Below are positions 24,487 to 36,857 of a stretch of 64,000 nt of DNA, one piece after another. A model generated the notes under the pieces. It searched no databases, was not told the DNA's origin, and saw nothing but the letters and a program-made list of their open reading frames with translations. This DNA comes from Symsagittifera roscoffensis (Eukaryota; Xenacoelomorpha; Acoela; Convolutidae), in assembly GCF_963678635.1 (NCBI RefSeq), contig NC_087064.1:74860213-74924212 (forward strand), in the 5' to 3' direction. The first letter of the stretch is position 1. Each line of letters starts with the position of its first letter. The translations under genes and the position numbers were made by a program.

Positions 24487-25221
24487 GTCGAATCAGTGAT
24501 GATAGTGACGACGCCCCCATGCAAAGGTGTGAAGTCTCGAAAGAGGAAAAGTCATGTAGAGGAGTTGAATAGCCCGTCGGCGGATGCGGTCTCTGAGAAG
24601 AATTTGAAGGAGACGGCTCCCATCATTCTAGCGCGATGGAAGACCGCGGCCTACCAAGAAGATTAGCGAGGTGGTGAAATAGATTGAGGTCTCAACGAGT
24701 CTGGCGACGGAAGAAGACTTCAGACCTCAGAAGGCGAGCTCGAAAAAGGGATCGACGAATGGACAAACATGGGAAGTGGATGTTGGCAAAGAATGGATCT
24801 CGAGCGAGCATCAGGCTATTGGCAAACAAGTTGCCAGCGACCCTCTGGAGAAGAATGCAACGGGGAATACACCTCGACCTTGAATGAAGGAACTGGAGGA
24901 CTGTCTGAAAAAGCTTGATCGTGGAGTGTCCCGCAGCGTCGCAATAGGGCTACCCAACAAAAAGCCGAGATTAACAATTTAGATCACTTCGAGGAGGCGA
25001 TGAGAATACTTTCCTCCGCGCTGCCATTGAAGGCAACAGCGGGGCAGCTGTTAGAACAGCGGGGCAGCTGACGTTCGCGTGGAGTCTGACGTTCGCGTTG
25101 AAGGCAACAGCGGAGCAGCTGTTAGAACAGTCTAGCGGGAATAGAACTAGAGGTATTGACCTCACACGATAAGTTGAAGCTGGGCAACAAGATTCTAGAA
25201 GTTTATCAGAAGTCGTGGCCG
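24487..25221 (+). other. Degenerate coding remnant with a short duplication
   Basis: Corresponds in position to A 50100-52000 but is heavily shortened; only scraps can be read. A local duplication of about 75 bp lies at 25023-25130 (GGCAACAGCGG...CAGCTGTTAGAACAG twice, with GACGTTCGCGT copies between). Confidence 0.45.
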
Positions 25222-26537
25222 GAGGCGTTGCAAACAACCCAGAAACACATCAGAGGGTGGAAGATTGGTCTTGAGGCGGAAATGGGATTTGTCGTGAGCG
25301 AAGCTTACGGTCTGCCAGTAAATGCAAAATCCTTGGTGGGATCAGTAATGCCAACCTATGTGGGAGCCACAATCCATTGCACATGGCGATGGTCGAGGTA
25401 TCCAGCCAGAGGATATTAGTAGACAAGCCTTCTCGGTACCCAAGTGCGTACGACTGGCTCGAATGTCGCATCATTCACATAGGCTGTTGAAAAAGATCCT
25501 GGGAACTGTATCACGAGAACATGGAGATGAACTGAGTGAAATCTGGGGAGAAGAGCTGTTGAGATTGAAAGGCGAAAACACAAGTGACTTCGAGAGACAA
25601 AATACCATCGGGAAGCCAATGAATAGTGTCCCAGCACAGGAGGAAAATAATACAACCCATCAAAAGATGATGGAATTGGAACCTCTACTGAAAGCTTCGG
25701 GAAAACGAAATCTCCGAAGCATAGATATTACACATGTGGAATGCCCATGCCATTGCTTGGCACAGACGGTGTGGTAACCGGAACACTCAAACCTCTGTTT
25801 AGTGTGGGGCGTGGAAGAAACTCGGTCAATCGGATTACCCGATCATCGGCAGAAGGTGACCATCTTGATAGTGAGCACAATGTTTGTGTTGGCGTTGCGG
25901 TGGATCGAGGAAAATGTGACGAAATATCGGGAGTCGAAGGCACCGACGGCGAAATCGTTATACGCTATTGATTATAGCAGGAGACTTGAGTTGTTTGAGA
26001 CTGCGTGAAGGTGTTCGCCATACCTATAGAGGTCAAGCACGTATGGAGCCGCATAAGGTTCTTTCCGTGGTTTCGAGTGGCATTGACATCTTGGTTGTAT
26101 ATGGTGACGAAAGACCACATGAAGAAGCATCAGAGAGAATTACGACAGTTCCTAGCAGAGATAGGAACGGAAGCCTTCAAGAAACCTTTGCTGACCCACC
26201 AAAATGCGTCGGTAGAGTGTCTAGAGATAATACCAAGGCGAGGAAATCAATACTGGAAGAGGACCTGGCAAAGAATGTGAGCCTGAGCCTGCACAATTCA
26301 TTTTGCTTGAACAGGGAATCGAAATTGAAGAGTTTGCCAAACCAGGCAAAGAGGTTGCAAGAGCAGAGGGAGTGGATGCGATCCTTCGAACAGCTAAAGG
26401 CGTGGGAAGAGACCGTAATCAGTTCCAACGATGAGGAAGCGCTGCTAAGGCAGATCGCGGTGTCAAACCAATCAGGGCCTAGCATCTCAAAGGCTAGGAA
26501 TACTAAAGGAGCAAGGGGCTCAGTGAGGGTTTCTTGA
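25222..26537 (+). pseudogene. C-terminal half of last ORF, copy 1 (element B)
   Basis: Aligns with residues of about 440-850 of the 860-residue ORF of A. Landmarks are QAFSVPKCVRLARMS, SDFERQN, LLKASGKRNLRSI, then VECPCHCLAQT (A has DEFPCHCLLQT), and the C-terminal helix with LHNSFCLNRESK. Frameshifts at about 25420, 25777 and 26005 break it. No known family. Confidence 0.7.
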
Positions 26538-26859
26538 GTCTTGAGAAGGAAAAAGGGGGGCTCGAGGTCACGAATGTTATTTTTTAACGAAACGAAATAT
26601 TGTTATTAATATGCTATACTTATTATATAATGCGAAATGCTGCATGACATTATTCTGATTGGATAAGTTAAAAGAAATTTTAATCAATAGCTTACAAAGC
26701 GGAAATTTAGGGTGAAGATATGTGCAGATTTTGATTGCTGTTCAGCGATATCGTGACAATTTTGCATGGTTGTGTTTTTTGGGGTATAGATGAAGTTAAA
26801 TCTGCTGCAATCTTCTGTAAATGACCATTGGCACTGTATCTTGAGCAACACTCAACGGG

Positions 26860-29021
26860 GATCGAAAAGGAAGATGACTCCAGGTAATCTCTAGAGAATC
26901 ATGGGAAATTTGAAGAGGGGCATGATGTGCATCGTAACTTGGCCTCGGCCGAGGATTACTCGAGACCCAACAAACGGGGGGAATACCAATATGTATCTGG
27001 AGTAATGGGGATAGCATACAACCCTTTCTTGGATTCAGAGGCCGGAGCGCTCACAGGAATCACGAAGTGACGGAGCTGTTGAAACTCTGGACGGAGATGA
27101 TAATCGAAATTGATTCAATTGAAAGGGAGAAACCGAGCCTGGGCCTGATACTCGAGTTAATGCCAAAGGTGATAAGCGTAATGCGCTCGAACAAGAGAGT
27201 GGAATTGAAAAGGGGGAATGGAAATGGCATGATGACTACGAATTTGCAAACGGTTAGGAAGTTGCTGAGACCCTCCTGGTGCACATATCCCCACGCAAGC
27301 TTGATTGAAGAAGTCACGGAACGAGTGAGGCTAACACCGACGAAAGATGAAGACATGGGAACTCTGAATGTAATACACAAACTGATCCTACCGCAGAGTA
27401 AAGAGTCGGGCGAGGCAAAGAGCAAGCTAGGATCAGTGAAGAAGTTGGAACCCGGTAGCTGTCTTCACTTGACGTGCGGAGGCGGAGAGCACACTTGTCG
27501 TGGACGATCATGTGTCAAAATACAGTCCTTCCAGAGAGAAGACCTAGTCGCTTGGTTTGGCGACATAAAAGAAAGAGAGAAGAGCGAAGTGCAGATAGTG
27601 GCTGAGTGCTACACAAACACTACGGTGAATATAGCAACGGCGCTGGGGTTCTTCTCAAGGATGTGCAGTTTGCAATCACTGGAGATGCTGGAGTCTGAGC
27701 ACCAATTGGTGACAGCATTGAGCGTGGAGTCGTGACCGGGGGCGTTGCAAACAACCCAGAAACACATCAGAGGGTGGAAGATTGGTCTTGAGGCTGAAAT
27801 GGGATTTCCCGTGAGCGAAGCTTACGGTCTGCCAGTAAATGCAAAATCCTTGGTGGGTTCAGTAATGGCCAACCTATGAGGGAGCCACTATCCATCGCAC
27901 ATGGCGATGGTAGAGGTATCCAGCCGGAGGGTATTAGTAGACAAAGCCTTCTCGGTACCCAAGTGTGTACGACTGGCTCGAATGCCGCATCATTCACATA
28001 GGCTGTTAAAGAAGATCCTGGGAACTGTACCAAGGGAACAAAGAGATGAACTGAGTGAAATCTAGTGAGAAGAGCTCTTGAGTTTGGAAGGCGAAAACAC
28101 AAGTGACTTCGAGAGACAGAATACCATCGGGAAGCCAATGAATATCACAGGAGGAAAATAATACAACGCATCAGAAGATGATGGAATTGGAACATCTATT
28201 GGAAGCTTCGGGAGAACGCAATCTCCGAAGCATCGATATTACTCATGGGGAATGCCCATGCCATTGCTTGGCACAGACGGTGTGGTAACCGGAACACTCA
28301 AACCTCTGTTTAGTGTGGGGCGTGGAAGAAACTCGGTCAATCGGATTACCCGATCATCGGCAGAAGGTGATCATCTTGGTAGTGAGCACAGTGTTGGCGT
28401 TGCGGTGGATCGAGGAGAATGTGACGAAATATCGGGAGTCGAAGACACCGACGGCGGAATCGATATACGCTATTGATTATAGCAGGAGATTTGAGTTGTT
28501 TGAGACTGCGTGCAAGGTGTTCGCCATACCTATGGAGGTCAGGCACGTATGGAGCCGCATAAGGTTCTTTCCGTGGTTTCGAGCGACATTGACATCTTGG
28601 TTGTATATGGTGACGAAAGACCAAATGAAAAGCGTCAGAGAGAATACCGACAGTTCCTGGCAGAGATAGGAACGGAAGCCTTCAAGAGATCTTTGCTGAC
28701 CCACCAAAATGCATCGGTAGAGTGTCTAGAGATAATACCAAGGCGAGGGAATCAATACTGGTAGAGCACCTGGCAAAAAATTCATTTTGCTTGAACAGGG
28801 AATCGAAAGTGAAGAGTTTGCCAAACCAGGCAAAGAGGTTGCAAGAGCAGAGGGAGTGGATGCGATCCTTCGAACAGCTAAAGGCGTGGGAAGATATCGT
28901 AATCAGCTCCGACGATGAGGAAGCGCTGCTAAGGCAGATCACGGTGTCAAGCACATCAGGGCCTAGCACCTCAAAGGCTAGGAATAATAAAGGAGCAAGG
29001 GGCTCAGTGAGGGTTTCTTGA
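26860..29021 (+). pseudogene. Last ORF, copy 2 (element B), N-half joined to C-half
   Basis: The N-half (to 27735) carries SGVMGIAYNPFL and the Cys/His motif in GSCLHLTCGGGEHTCRGRSC (C-X4-C-X4-H-X-C-X4-C), as in A. A TGA at 27733 separates it from the C-half (27738-29021), which repeats the landmarks of copy 1. Several frameshifts are present (about 27060, 27890 and 28250). Confidence 0.7.
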
Positions 29022-29379
29022 GTCTTGAGAAGGAAAAAGGGGGGCTCGAGTGTGAACTCGGATGAAATTCGAGGTCACGGAAAAGAAATTTTAACGAAAC
29101 GAAATATTGTTATTAATATGATATATTTATTATATAATGCGAAATGCTGCATGACATTTTTCTGATTGGTAAAGAAAGATGAATTTTTAATCATTAGCTT
29201 ACAAAGCGGAAGTTTAAGGTGCAGGTATATGCAGATTTTGATTGCTGTTCAGCGATAGTGTGACAATTTTGCATGGTTGTGAATTTTGGGGTATAAATAA
29301 AGTTAAATCTTCTGCAAACTTCTGTAATTGACCGCTGACATTGTTTCTTGAGCAACACTCAACACTCAACGGGGATCGA

Positions 29380-30480
29380 AAAGGAAGATGACTCCAGGCA
29401 ATCTCTAGAGAATCATGGGAATTTTGATGAAATACGGAGATTCTATGACAAGAAAATTGAAGAGGGGCATGATGTGCATCGTAACTTGGCCTCGGCCGAG
29501 GATTACTCGAAACCCAACAAACGGGGAGAATACCAATATATATCTGGAGTAATGGGGATAGCATACAACCCTTTCTTGGATTCAGAGGCCGGGAGCGCTC
29601 ACAGGAATCACGAAGTGACGGAGCTGTTGAAGTTCTGGACAGAGAAGTTAATCGAAACTGATTCAATTGAAAGGGAGAAACCGAGCCTGGGCCTGATACT
29701 CCAGTTAATGCCAAAGGTGATAAGCGTAACGCGCTCGAACAAGAGAGTGGAATTGAAAAGGGGGAATGGAAATGGCATGATGACTACGAATTTGGAAACG
29801 GTAGGAAGTTGCTGAGACCCTCCTGGTGCATATATCCCCACGCAAGCTTGATTGAAGAAGTCACGGAACGAGTGAGGCTAACACCGACGAAAGATGAAGA
29901 CATGGGAACTCTGATTGTAATACACAAACTGATCCTACCGCAGAGTAAAGAGTCGGGCGAGGCAATGAGCAAGCTAGGATCAGCGAAGAAGTTGGAACCC
30001 GGTAGCTGTCTTGACCTGAAGAGCGGAGGCGGAGAGCACACTTGTCGTGGACGATCATGTGTCAAAATACATTCCTTCCAGAGAGAAGACCTAGTCGCTT
30101 GGTTTGGCGACATAAAAGAAAGAGAGAAGAGCGAAGTGCAGATAGTGGCTGAGTGCTACACAAACACTACGGTGAATATAGCAACGGCGCTGGGGTTCTT
30201 CTCAAGGATGTGCAGTTTGCAATCACTGGAGATGCTGGAGTCTGAGCACCAATTGGTGACAGCATTGAGCGTGGAGTCGTGACCGGGGGCAAAGAGGTTG
30301 CAAGAGCAGATGGAGTGGATGCGATCCTTCGAACAGCTAAAGGCGTGGGAAGAGATTGTAATCAGCTCCGACGATGAGGAAGCGCTGCTAAGGCAGATCA
30401 CGGTGTCAAACACATCAGGGCCTAGCACCTCAAAGGTTAGGAATACGAAAGGAGCAAGGGGCTCAGTGAGTATTTCTTGA
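29380..30480 (+). pseudogene. Last ORF, copy 3 (element B), N-half plus extreme C-terminus
   Basis: The N-half (29348-30282, one frameshift at about 29810) is followed after TGA 30280 directly by the last 60 residues (30298-30480), so most of the C-half is deleted. The Cys/His motif has lost its second Cys (GSCLDLKSGGGEHTC). It ends at TGA 30478. Confidence 0.7.
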
Positions 30481-30875
30481 GTCTTGAGAAGGAAAAAGGG
30501 GGGCTCGATTGTGAACTCGGATGAAATCCGAGGTCACGAAAAAGAAATTTTAACGAAACGAAATATTGTTATCGATATGCTATATTTATTATTTAATGCG
30601 AAATGCTGCATGACAATTTTCTGATTGGATAAGACAAAAGAAATTTTAATCATTAGCTTACAAAGCGGAAATTCAAGGTGCAGGTATATCCAGTTTTTGA
30701 TTGCTGCTCAGCGATAGTGTGACAATTTTGCATGGTTGTGAAATTTGGTGTGTAGATAAAGTTAAATCTGCTGCAATTTTCTGTTAATGACCACTGGCAC
30801 TGTATCATGAGCAACACTCAACATTCTGGGTATTCACTGGCAGACGGCAACACGCGATGAGGACATCGATCTTGA

Positions 30876-30886
30876 GTCCGGGGAGT
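30876..30886 (+). promoter_or_regulatory. Polypurine tract of element B
   Basis: GTCCGGGGAGT ends one base before the 3' LTR. The same 11 bases sit at the same place in element A. It would prime plus-strand DNA synthesis. Confidence 0.75.
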
Positions 30887-30887
30887 A

Positions 30888-31250
30888 TGTGCCAGTCGGT
30901 CATATTTGGAAAACTGACCTTGAGCAATACGAACAACGTAATTTTGGGGTGAAATGGAATTTTTCAAAAACTCGAATTGAGCCTGTCATGCTCAACTTTC
31001 TCGCGACAACTGAAAATGTCAGAATTAAAAGATCAGAACAACCGAATTAAACGCGGGAAAGTAATCGAAAAAAGCAGCGGGAAATTGCTATTTGCAATTT
31101 CCAGACATAAAAATCACACGAGAGTAGAGCTGTCCTACCCTGAATAGGAAGTAGAGCGATTGCGAACAAAGCGGACAAAAGTAAGAAGTGGACCAGATTG
31201 AAACCTCGGTGGAATGGTGGACAGCTGTGGTCTCCCAATGGTCCAGTTCC
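30888..31250 (+). repeat. Truncated 3' LTR of element B
   Basis: Starts TGTGCCAGTCGGTCATATTTGG and follows the 5' LTR to about position 375 of 908 (GGTCCAGTTCC), then breaks off into minus-strand LTR D. The last 540 bp and the right-hand target-site copy are lost. Confidence 0.8.
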
Positions 31251-31267
31251 CAATGGTCTCCCAATGG

Positions 31268-31772
31268 TCAGTTAAGTATACCGTTAGTTTTCATTGGACA
31301 GTGAAACTTTAATCCATTTCAGATGGATCAATCTGAAAACTCGCCTTCACTCAACATAATCACCTAAAATGGACTCAAGAAATGTGAATTAGGTACTCAC
31401 TTACCGACTCAACTTCCAGAATTAGGTAAATAATAATCGTATAGAATTCTAGAATTGATTTAAAGTAATTAAGTTCAACTCGAGAAGTTTTGAATAGTTT
31501 TGAACTCAAGAAGAAGTTGTGCTCTTTTGACTATTAGTTGTCCACCTTCCCACTCAAGTGTCACTCTGGTCCAGTCAATCGTTCTGTCAGGAACAAGACA
31601 GCTCTACTCGTGTCGAATTATTCCGGCAAAATTGCGAATAGCAATTTTACTCTCGTATTTTTCTAGCGAATTTCCCGCGATTCTCACTCGAACCTTCTGT
31701 GTAATTTTATTTGCTTTTTCAGTTGTCGCAAGAAATTTGAGCATGACAGGCTCCATTCGAAATTTTAAAAAA
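31268..31772 (-). repeat. LTR D, distal part (split by element A)
   Basis: On the minus strand this matches the middle of the family LTR. It joins seamlessly to 54980-55055 once element A is removed: the AAAA beside both ends of A is the duplicated target. Its own 3' end is missing at about 31268, where it abuts the truncated 3' LTR of B in inverted orientation. Confidence 0.8.
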
Positions 31773-32697
31773 TGTGACATTCGACCAGAATGTGCCAAAA
31801 TGCAATCTCTGCAGATTTCGAATTCTTAGCAGTGAACCTTACGAGTTAATGATTTTGAAGGATTAACAACGTTATTCGGATGATTAGCAGAAAGGTGAAG
31901 GGCAGGATATTCCCGTATTTTAAAATTTTAAATTTTCGAAGTGATGACGTAACATTTCTGAGAATCATCAGAAACGGCCATTTTGGCAGAAAAGCTAAAA
32001 GGAAACAGAACAATATTAATAGCGATTGCGAGAAGAACGGAAATTGTGGTCAAGAAACGACAACAAATCAAGGAGTTGACAGAGAACGTTCCGAGTTGCA
32101 ACTATTGTGTCGCTACAATAGTTGCAAGGCCGTTGCGAACAACGGTGAAGGGTGGAAGACAGCCTTCCGGATTACGGAAAAGTCAAGTTTAACGTGCTTG
32201 ATTCAGTGGATTCAAGAATCCGGAAGGGTTTCGGGACTGAAACTTTTATCCTTTTATATAAATTTTTAGCTTCCTGTCATGTCCTGAGTTGAATTTAATT
32301 AACAACTAGATTCATTTTGATAAGGATGAGAAGCTAGGAGTTGGGGGAAAATGTTGATCCATCTTCGATGGAGATGATGATTTTTATCTACTGAACAAAA
32401 ACAATAATAATATAGTAAATAGTAGTAACCCTGTTTTTAGGAGTGACCTCGTGGTCTGGGATACTGAGACCCAGCCATGAGTTCACTATTTCTGCATGTA
32501 ATCTAGTTAATTTGAGTGTTTTGACCGAAGCCGAAAGCAGTAACGTTTTTGTCGACCCGATGTTAGAAAGACCACCGAAAAGTACTGGCTTGGTAGAGAC
32601 GGTGAAAAGCATGTAAAGCTCTGTTTAGACGTTAGCCAGTTGTCTTAGGACTTAGTTTTTTTTTCCGTCGATATGTATCTTCCGGGCGAATGTTACA
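31773..32697 (+). repeat. 5' LTR of element A
   Basis: 925 bp, TGTGACATTCGACC...GGGCGAATGTTACA, with imperfect terminal inverted repeats (TGTGACATT / AATGTTACA). Nearly the same as 54053-54979. The end shares TGTTACA with LTRs of B and C, although the rest of the LTR is different, so A is a sister subfamily. Confidence 0.92.
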
Positions 32698-32709
32698 TAC
32701 ATGTTTTTA

Positions 32710-32723
32710 TGGCGCTCCTGGGT
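32710..32723 (+). promoter_or_regulatory. Primer-binding site of element A
   Basis: TGGCGCTCCTGGGT, 12 nt after the LTR end and identical to the site of B. The complementary tRNA is not identified; the G before CCA would suit serine or asparagine tRNA. Confidence 0.75.
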
Positions 32724-33234
32724 GTTACTCTTTTTTAACATCATGACCGGCAGAACCGTTAACGAGCACTCCGCGCCGAGCGGATGCTCACATTAACGCC
32801 CTTAATAGGCCTAAACCGCCGGAGCGGAAGGGTAGTTCGGAACGCGGAAGCCTTCCGGATTACCGTGAATAGCTTTTTAACTTAGTTAAGACCGAAAATT
32901 CACGAATCAGGGAGGGTGGGGGGATCGGCCATTCCCTCGTTCCCTGAGAGGTTTGTGACCAAAAACACTTAAAGTAGTATAGTACCCAAGAAAAACAAAA
33001 AACATAAAAAATAACCGAAAAAACCAAAAACAGTTAAAAAAAAAGTAAAAAATCAGTAGAAATCATCCCCCCAGGCAAGTTGTGATCCGACCCCCCGTTT
33101 GTTGTTGATAGATATATTGTTGTTACAGGCATTTATATCAGTCAGGATTGTTACGATCAGTTTTGTAGCCCGTTTGTGAGCCTTGTACTGTAGGGTTATT
33201 TGAGCATTTAAGCACGTTAATGATAAATTGCGCT

Positions 33235-34880
33235 CAATCCGGAAGGGTCAGCTGATTTGCGCTCAATTCGGAAGGGTCTTGGGAGAAGACTGATCCGGCA
33301 AGCAGTACAAGGAGCAACAAGAAGGGGCTCAACGACAACAACAATCGACTGTTGGGTATCGTTAACAAGTTTTGTATCCCTTTTGGTACAGAAATTAAGA
33401 TAGTAATCTGTGGGGGGCTCGACAGTGCTGCACTGTAGTGACCCTTCACCGAACTGCGAATATCCGAGTTAAGCACCTTAATTCGGATATTAAACAAACC
33501 CGGAGGGGTATAGTATAACTAATATTGTTACTAATATAGCCTATATTAATACTCTTATACCGTTTTTCAGTGAAAAACACAGAAAGCAGACCGGTTTTTA
33601 GGGTCAAAATAGCGATATTTTGACCCCCCCACAAGTCGCAATTTTTGAGATATCGATATTTTTTGAAACGGAAAAAAGCGCTAAAGTAGTGTGTTACATC
33701 GTAACTGCACTACCATAATAGATAGAACCGGTTAAGTTTAGTTCGGAAGTGGTTGGAACTATTTTGGAACCAAAAACCGAATTTTCGTGATTTTTGAGAA
33801 ACCGAAACACTAAAAATTCAGAAAATTTTTTGAATTTTTTGAGTTATAACAGTAAAAATAGTTGTTCGGACAACGTCCACTAGTGAATCTACAAGTTTTA
33901 AAACCCGCTACCCGAAAGCCTTCCGGGTTGCAGAGAAATCGAACTTAACGTGTTTGATTTGGTGGATTCATCAATCCGGAGGGGTACAGGTAGCATAGTT
34001 TTTTTGCAAATTTTTTCAACTAAAGCGTTTTAGATCGGGTCTTTTGCATTGAACTAGAAGAGTATAGGCCTTCTGAGCTCGGATCAATAATTTTTAGGTC
34101 GAAAGGACCAGATTTGCGGAAAAAGTTAGGCGGAACCTATAAGAGAGAAATTTCTTGACTTTAGAAAAAAGACGTTTTGGTTAATAACTTTGGAACTACC
34201 AGGCATATCGAGTTGATCTTGGTACCAATAGATCAAAAATTAGCCGAGCTTACTGATAGGGACAAAAGTATTTCGGAAAAGTAAGCGTGAAAATTTTTGA
34301 GGTTGTTTTTAGCAAATTCACCAATTTGGGAGGGTAGCCCCTTCACGTTTTATAAATTTCTTTTAGAAAAGCCCTTATACCGCTACCAAAAGGTAAGAGG
34401 GGTTGAATAAAGTAACTTTAGGCCGTTCTAGACGAAAAGAGAAGGCTAAAGGCACAGCAAAACCTTAATCGAGCCGAAGTTAGGCGAGCAATAAGACCCT
34501 TCACCGTTAGTGTGAATTGTCAAATAAGAGGCTTAACTTCAATCCGGAAGGGTCTAGGAAAGTAGTACATACCCTTCCTAGTTAATTGAAAAAGCAAAAT
34601 TGCATAGGAGAACGTATCCGGAGGGGTATAGGTTGAAAGAAGGAAATCTCCGAAAAGCTACTTTTACAAAACCGGAGGGCTCCCAATCCGGAGGGGTCAA
34701 AATTTTTGTTTTTCAAATTAGGAGGGGTCGGAATCCGGAGGGGTCTTATAGTTGTTAATTCGGAGGGGTCCAAATCCGGAGGGGTCTTCTATTAACTAAC
34801 TCAGAGGGGTCCCAATCCGGAGGGGTCTAGATTTTGTTGATCCGGAAGGGTCCTATTTGTAACAATCCGGAGGGGTATTA
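33235..34880 (+). repeat. Dispersed CCGGAGGGGTC repeats in the leader of A
   Basis: A short motif, CCGGA(G/A)GGGTC, usually preceded by AAT, recurs about 15 times, densest at 34610-34870, where it appears every 20-35 bp. Variants occur at about 33236, 33267, 33500, 33972, 34545, 34613, 34690, 34733, 34775, 34813, 34842 and 34866. Inverted forms (CCTTCCGG) lie at about 32162, 32850 and 33910. It resembles the CCGAAGGGTCC core of the 21-bp array in C. No gene lies here. Confidence 0.75.
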
Positions 34881-35804
34881 TTTTATTAAAGGACTTAGGT
34901 AGACGGAAGAAAGACTAAAGTGAGAGGTATTAGGTTATTAGCACACAGGCTAGGAATCAGTGACTGCACTGGTAACTTGCCTTTCAATAAGAACCAGACC
35001 AAAACAAAACAGGTCCGAGCTCGGATATTCGCGACACTAAGTCTATTTTAAAAAGAGCGTGATTCATTGGTGTGGATTGTAACATAATACGTTTTTGTGA
35101 AAAGTGACTGCCCTGAGGATTTTAGTAGGTCTAGCTCGGGCAGTCCGAAGGCAGATACGTAACACAGTACTCGGTGGGTGCAATAGACGCCCACTTGAGA
35201 AAGTTACTGCCTTCAAAGTTTTGTCTGTTTGGTGCAGCACCGAGCAGGGAAAGCTTTTTCCTTAAAAGACAAGTTCGACTATTGTACTGTGACAGACTAA
35301 AAGTACACTACACATACGTTTTTTTTCATAGAGGCATTAATAATCTGTCATTATATATTTTTTTGTTTTTGATTTTAAATCAAAGTAAACTGTGCTTGAC
35401 TGGGTAGTGAGAACACTATCTTTTAAATTGACTGATAACATCATATTGTGCTAGTTTTCAAATCTTACGACCGATTATCGGTTAATGGGAATAAATTTTA
35501 TACAAACTGTACTCTGATAACATACAGGGATTCGTGGTCACTATTTAATAGAATCTTGTGAAATTTATTGTGTTGTGTCATTATTATTGGTAACAAAACT
35601 ATAAGGTCACTAGCAATCAAATTAAGTGCATGGGCATTATAAAGTGACAAATAGAGAATGAGTCTAGACAAGTCAAGGATACCGAAACGAGGTAATAGTT
35701 CTAGGAAATTCATACCTGAAAAGCACAGAAAAACGATGACCGATCCTTTTGTGGATTGGATCAAACGATATCGGACCGACAAAGGGGAGACGGTTTCAGG
35801 CAGA

Positions 35805-36857
35805 ATGGTTGAAACAAGGAGTCAGAAGACTTCAGAAGAGCGAAAAGAACTGTTAGAAGTGGAGGTCAATACGGACCATGCCATGAACGACAACCAGGAA
35901 GTACATGGACTGGAAGGGAGAGGCAGAAGGCTGGCGAGTGAATCTACTCCGGTAGAACAGGGCCAAGATTTTGCCACTTCCACCGGGACATTGGATCGAG
36001 AGGAGATGTCGGAACTGTCCGAAATCTCAACTGAAATAGCGGCAACTAGAAGATCTCCAACAGACAACACTATGATGGCAGGCGGAACTGAGAAACAAAC
36101 AACGTCATCATCGTTCTCAGAAAGAATGAGAAACACCTTAGGAAACATCTTCCCATTCACCATGGGAGGAGGCGCAGGAAATTAAGGTGAATCCCAGGAG
36201 GAAGAGGACGAAGAAGAGCAAGGGGACTTTGGGTCTCAAGTCAGCCTCAATAGTTCGACCCATGAGAATGAGGCATACGTCGGAAGAGAGACTGGAACCA
36301 TGGACAAATTTGGTGTGGTGACAACGATAAGCAAAGAGGCAAACACACCGGGCCAGTCGAGAGGCTTCGCGATTATGACAAATTCAGACCCGCAAACTAA
36401 AGAGAGTAGAAACAGAGGGCTAGGCAACGCATTGGCGAATCCTGAGGTGGATAATGAAAAGACGTCGAGGCAGAGAGTCAAGGCCCGGATCTCGACCAGC
36501 ACGAAGCTACCTGGGACCCACAGGGTTACACCACCACTAGTGACGCCACTCGTGGATAACGGGACAGCACTAGAGGAAGCCTTAAACAACATAGTGGACA
36601 GTTTAGGAGAACAAAATGAACAGATGTCCATAAGAATGAGTGAACTAGAAAGTGCAATTCACATTGAAAGAGAAAGTCTGCGGGAAGAAAAAAACCGCAA
36701 AAGACAAGAAGTTGGCAGGAGCGAAAAACGCTTGAAAGAAAGAACGGTAGAGCATATGGCGAAGAACTTGTCGCGAAAAGACGAACAGAGAGTTACGCTT
36801 AACAGACGACATGGAGAAGTTAAGAATTCAGCAAGAGCAGTCTCTTGGGACTCTTGA
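35805..36857 (+). pseudogene. gag: Gag N-terminal region of element A
   Basis: The likely start is the MVETRS Met at 35805, because MV[N/E]TRS also starts Gag in B and C; the frame is open from 35658 upstream. One frame runs to 36857 except for a TAA at 36183-36185. The protein is polar, with Ser/Thr/Glu-rich text (LEVEVNTDHAMNDNQE), SFSERMRNTLGNIFP, and a charged coiled-coil-like stretch from about 36600. The frame then shifts at about 36830. No known domain; the position suggests a matrix-like role. Confidence 0.7.

Larger units (their letters stand above)
25222..30887 (+). repeat. Tandem repeat of the last ORF of element B, about 2.5-kb unit, nearly three copies
   Basis: Each unit runs: C-terminal half of the last ORF, AT-rich 3' untranslated tail, then N-terminal half of the same ORF. 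The GCGTTGCAAACAACCCAGAA text recurs at about 25227 and 27745. The N-half recurs at about 26860 and 29380. The tail with TTATTATATAATGCGAAATG recurs at about 26620, 29130 and 30590. In the third copy most of the C-half is deleted: after about 30288 the text jumps to AAAGAGGTTGCAAGAGCAG. The copies are very similar, so the duplication is younger than the split from A. Confidence 0.85.
8368..31250 (+). mobile_element. Element B: giant (about 22.9 kb) decayed Ty3/gypsy-type LTR retrotransposon
   Basis: The order is 5' LTR, primer-binding site, 2.8-kb leader with repeats, gag, protease, RT, RNase H, integrase, macrodomain, SGNH-like region, two unrecognised coding regions (the last partly triplicated), polypurine tract, and a 3' LTR truncated at about 31250. 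The order RT-RNase H-integrase is that of Ty3/gypsy elements. Many frameshifts and stops show it is dead, and the protease has lost its catalytic Asp. Gene content and order match element A throughout, so the post-integrase coding region is a family trait. Leader stretches 9301-9770, 10081-10917 and 11760-12061 hold no gene. Confidence 0.85.

Noticed and set aside
31880-32269. 129-residue frame present in both LTRs of A
   Set aside because: The two copies agree only because LTRs are duplicates; no motif, no counterpart in LTRs of B or C.
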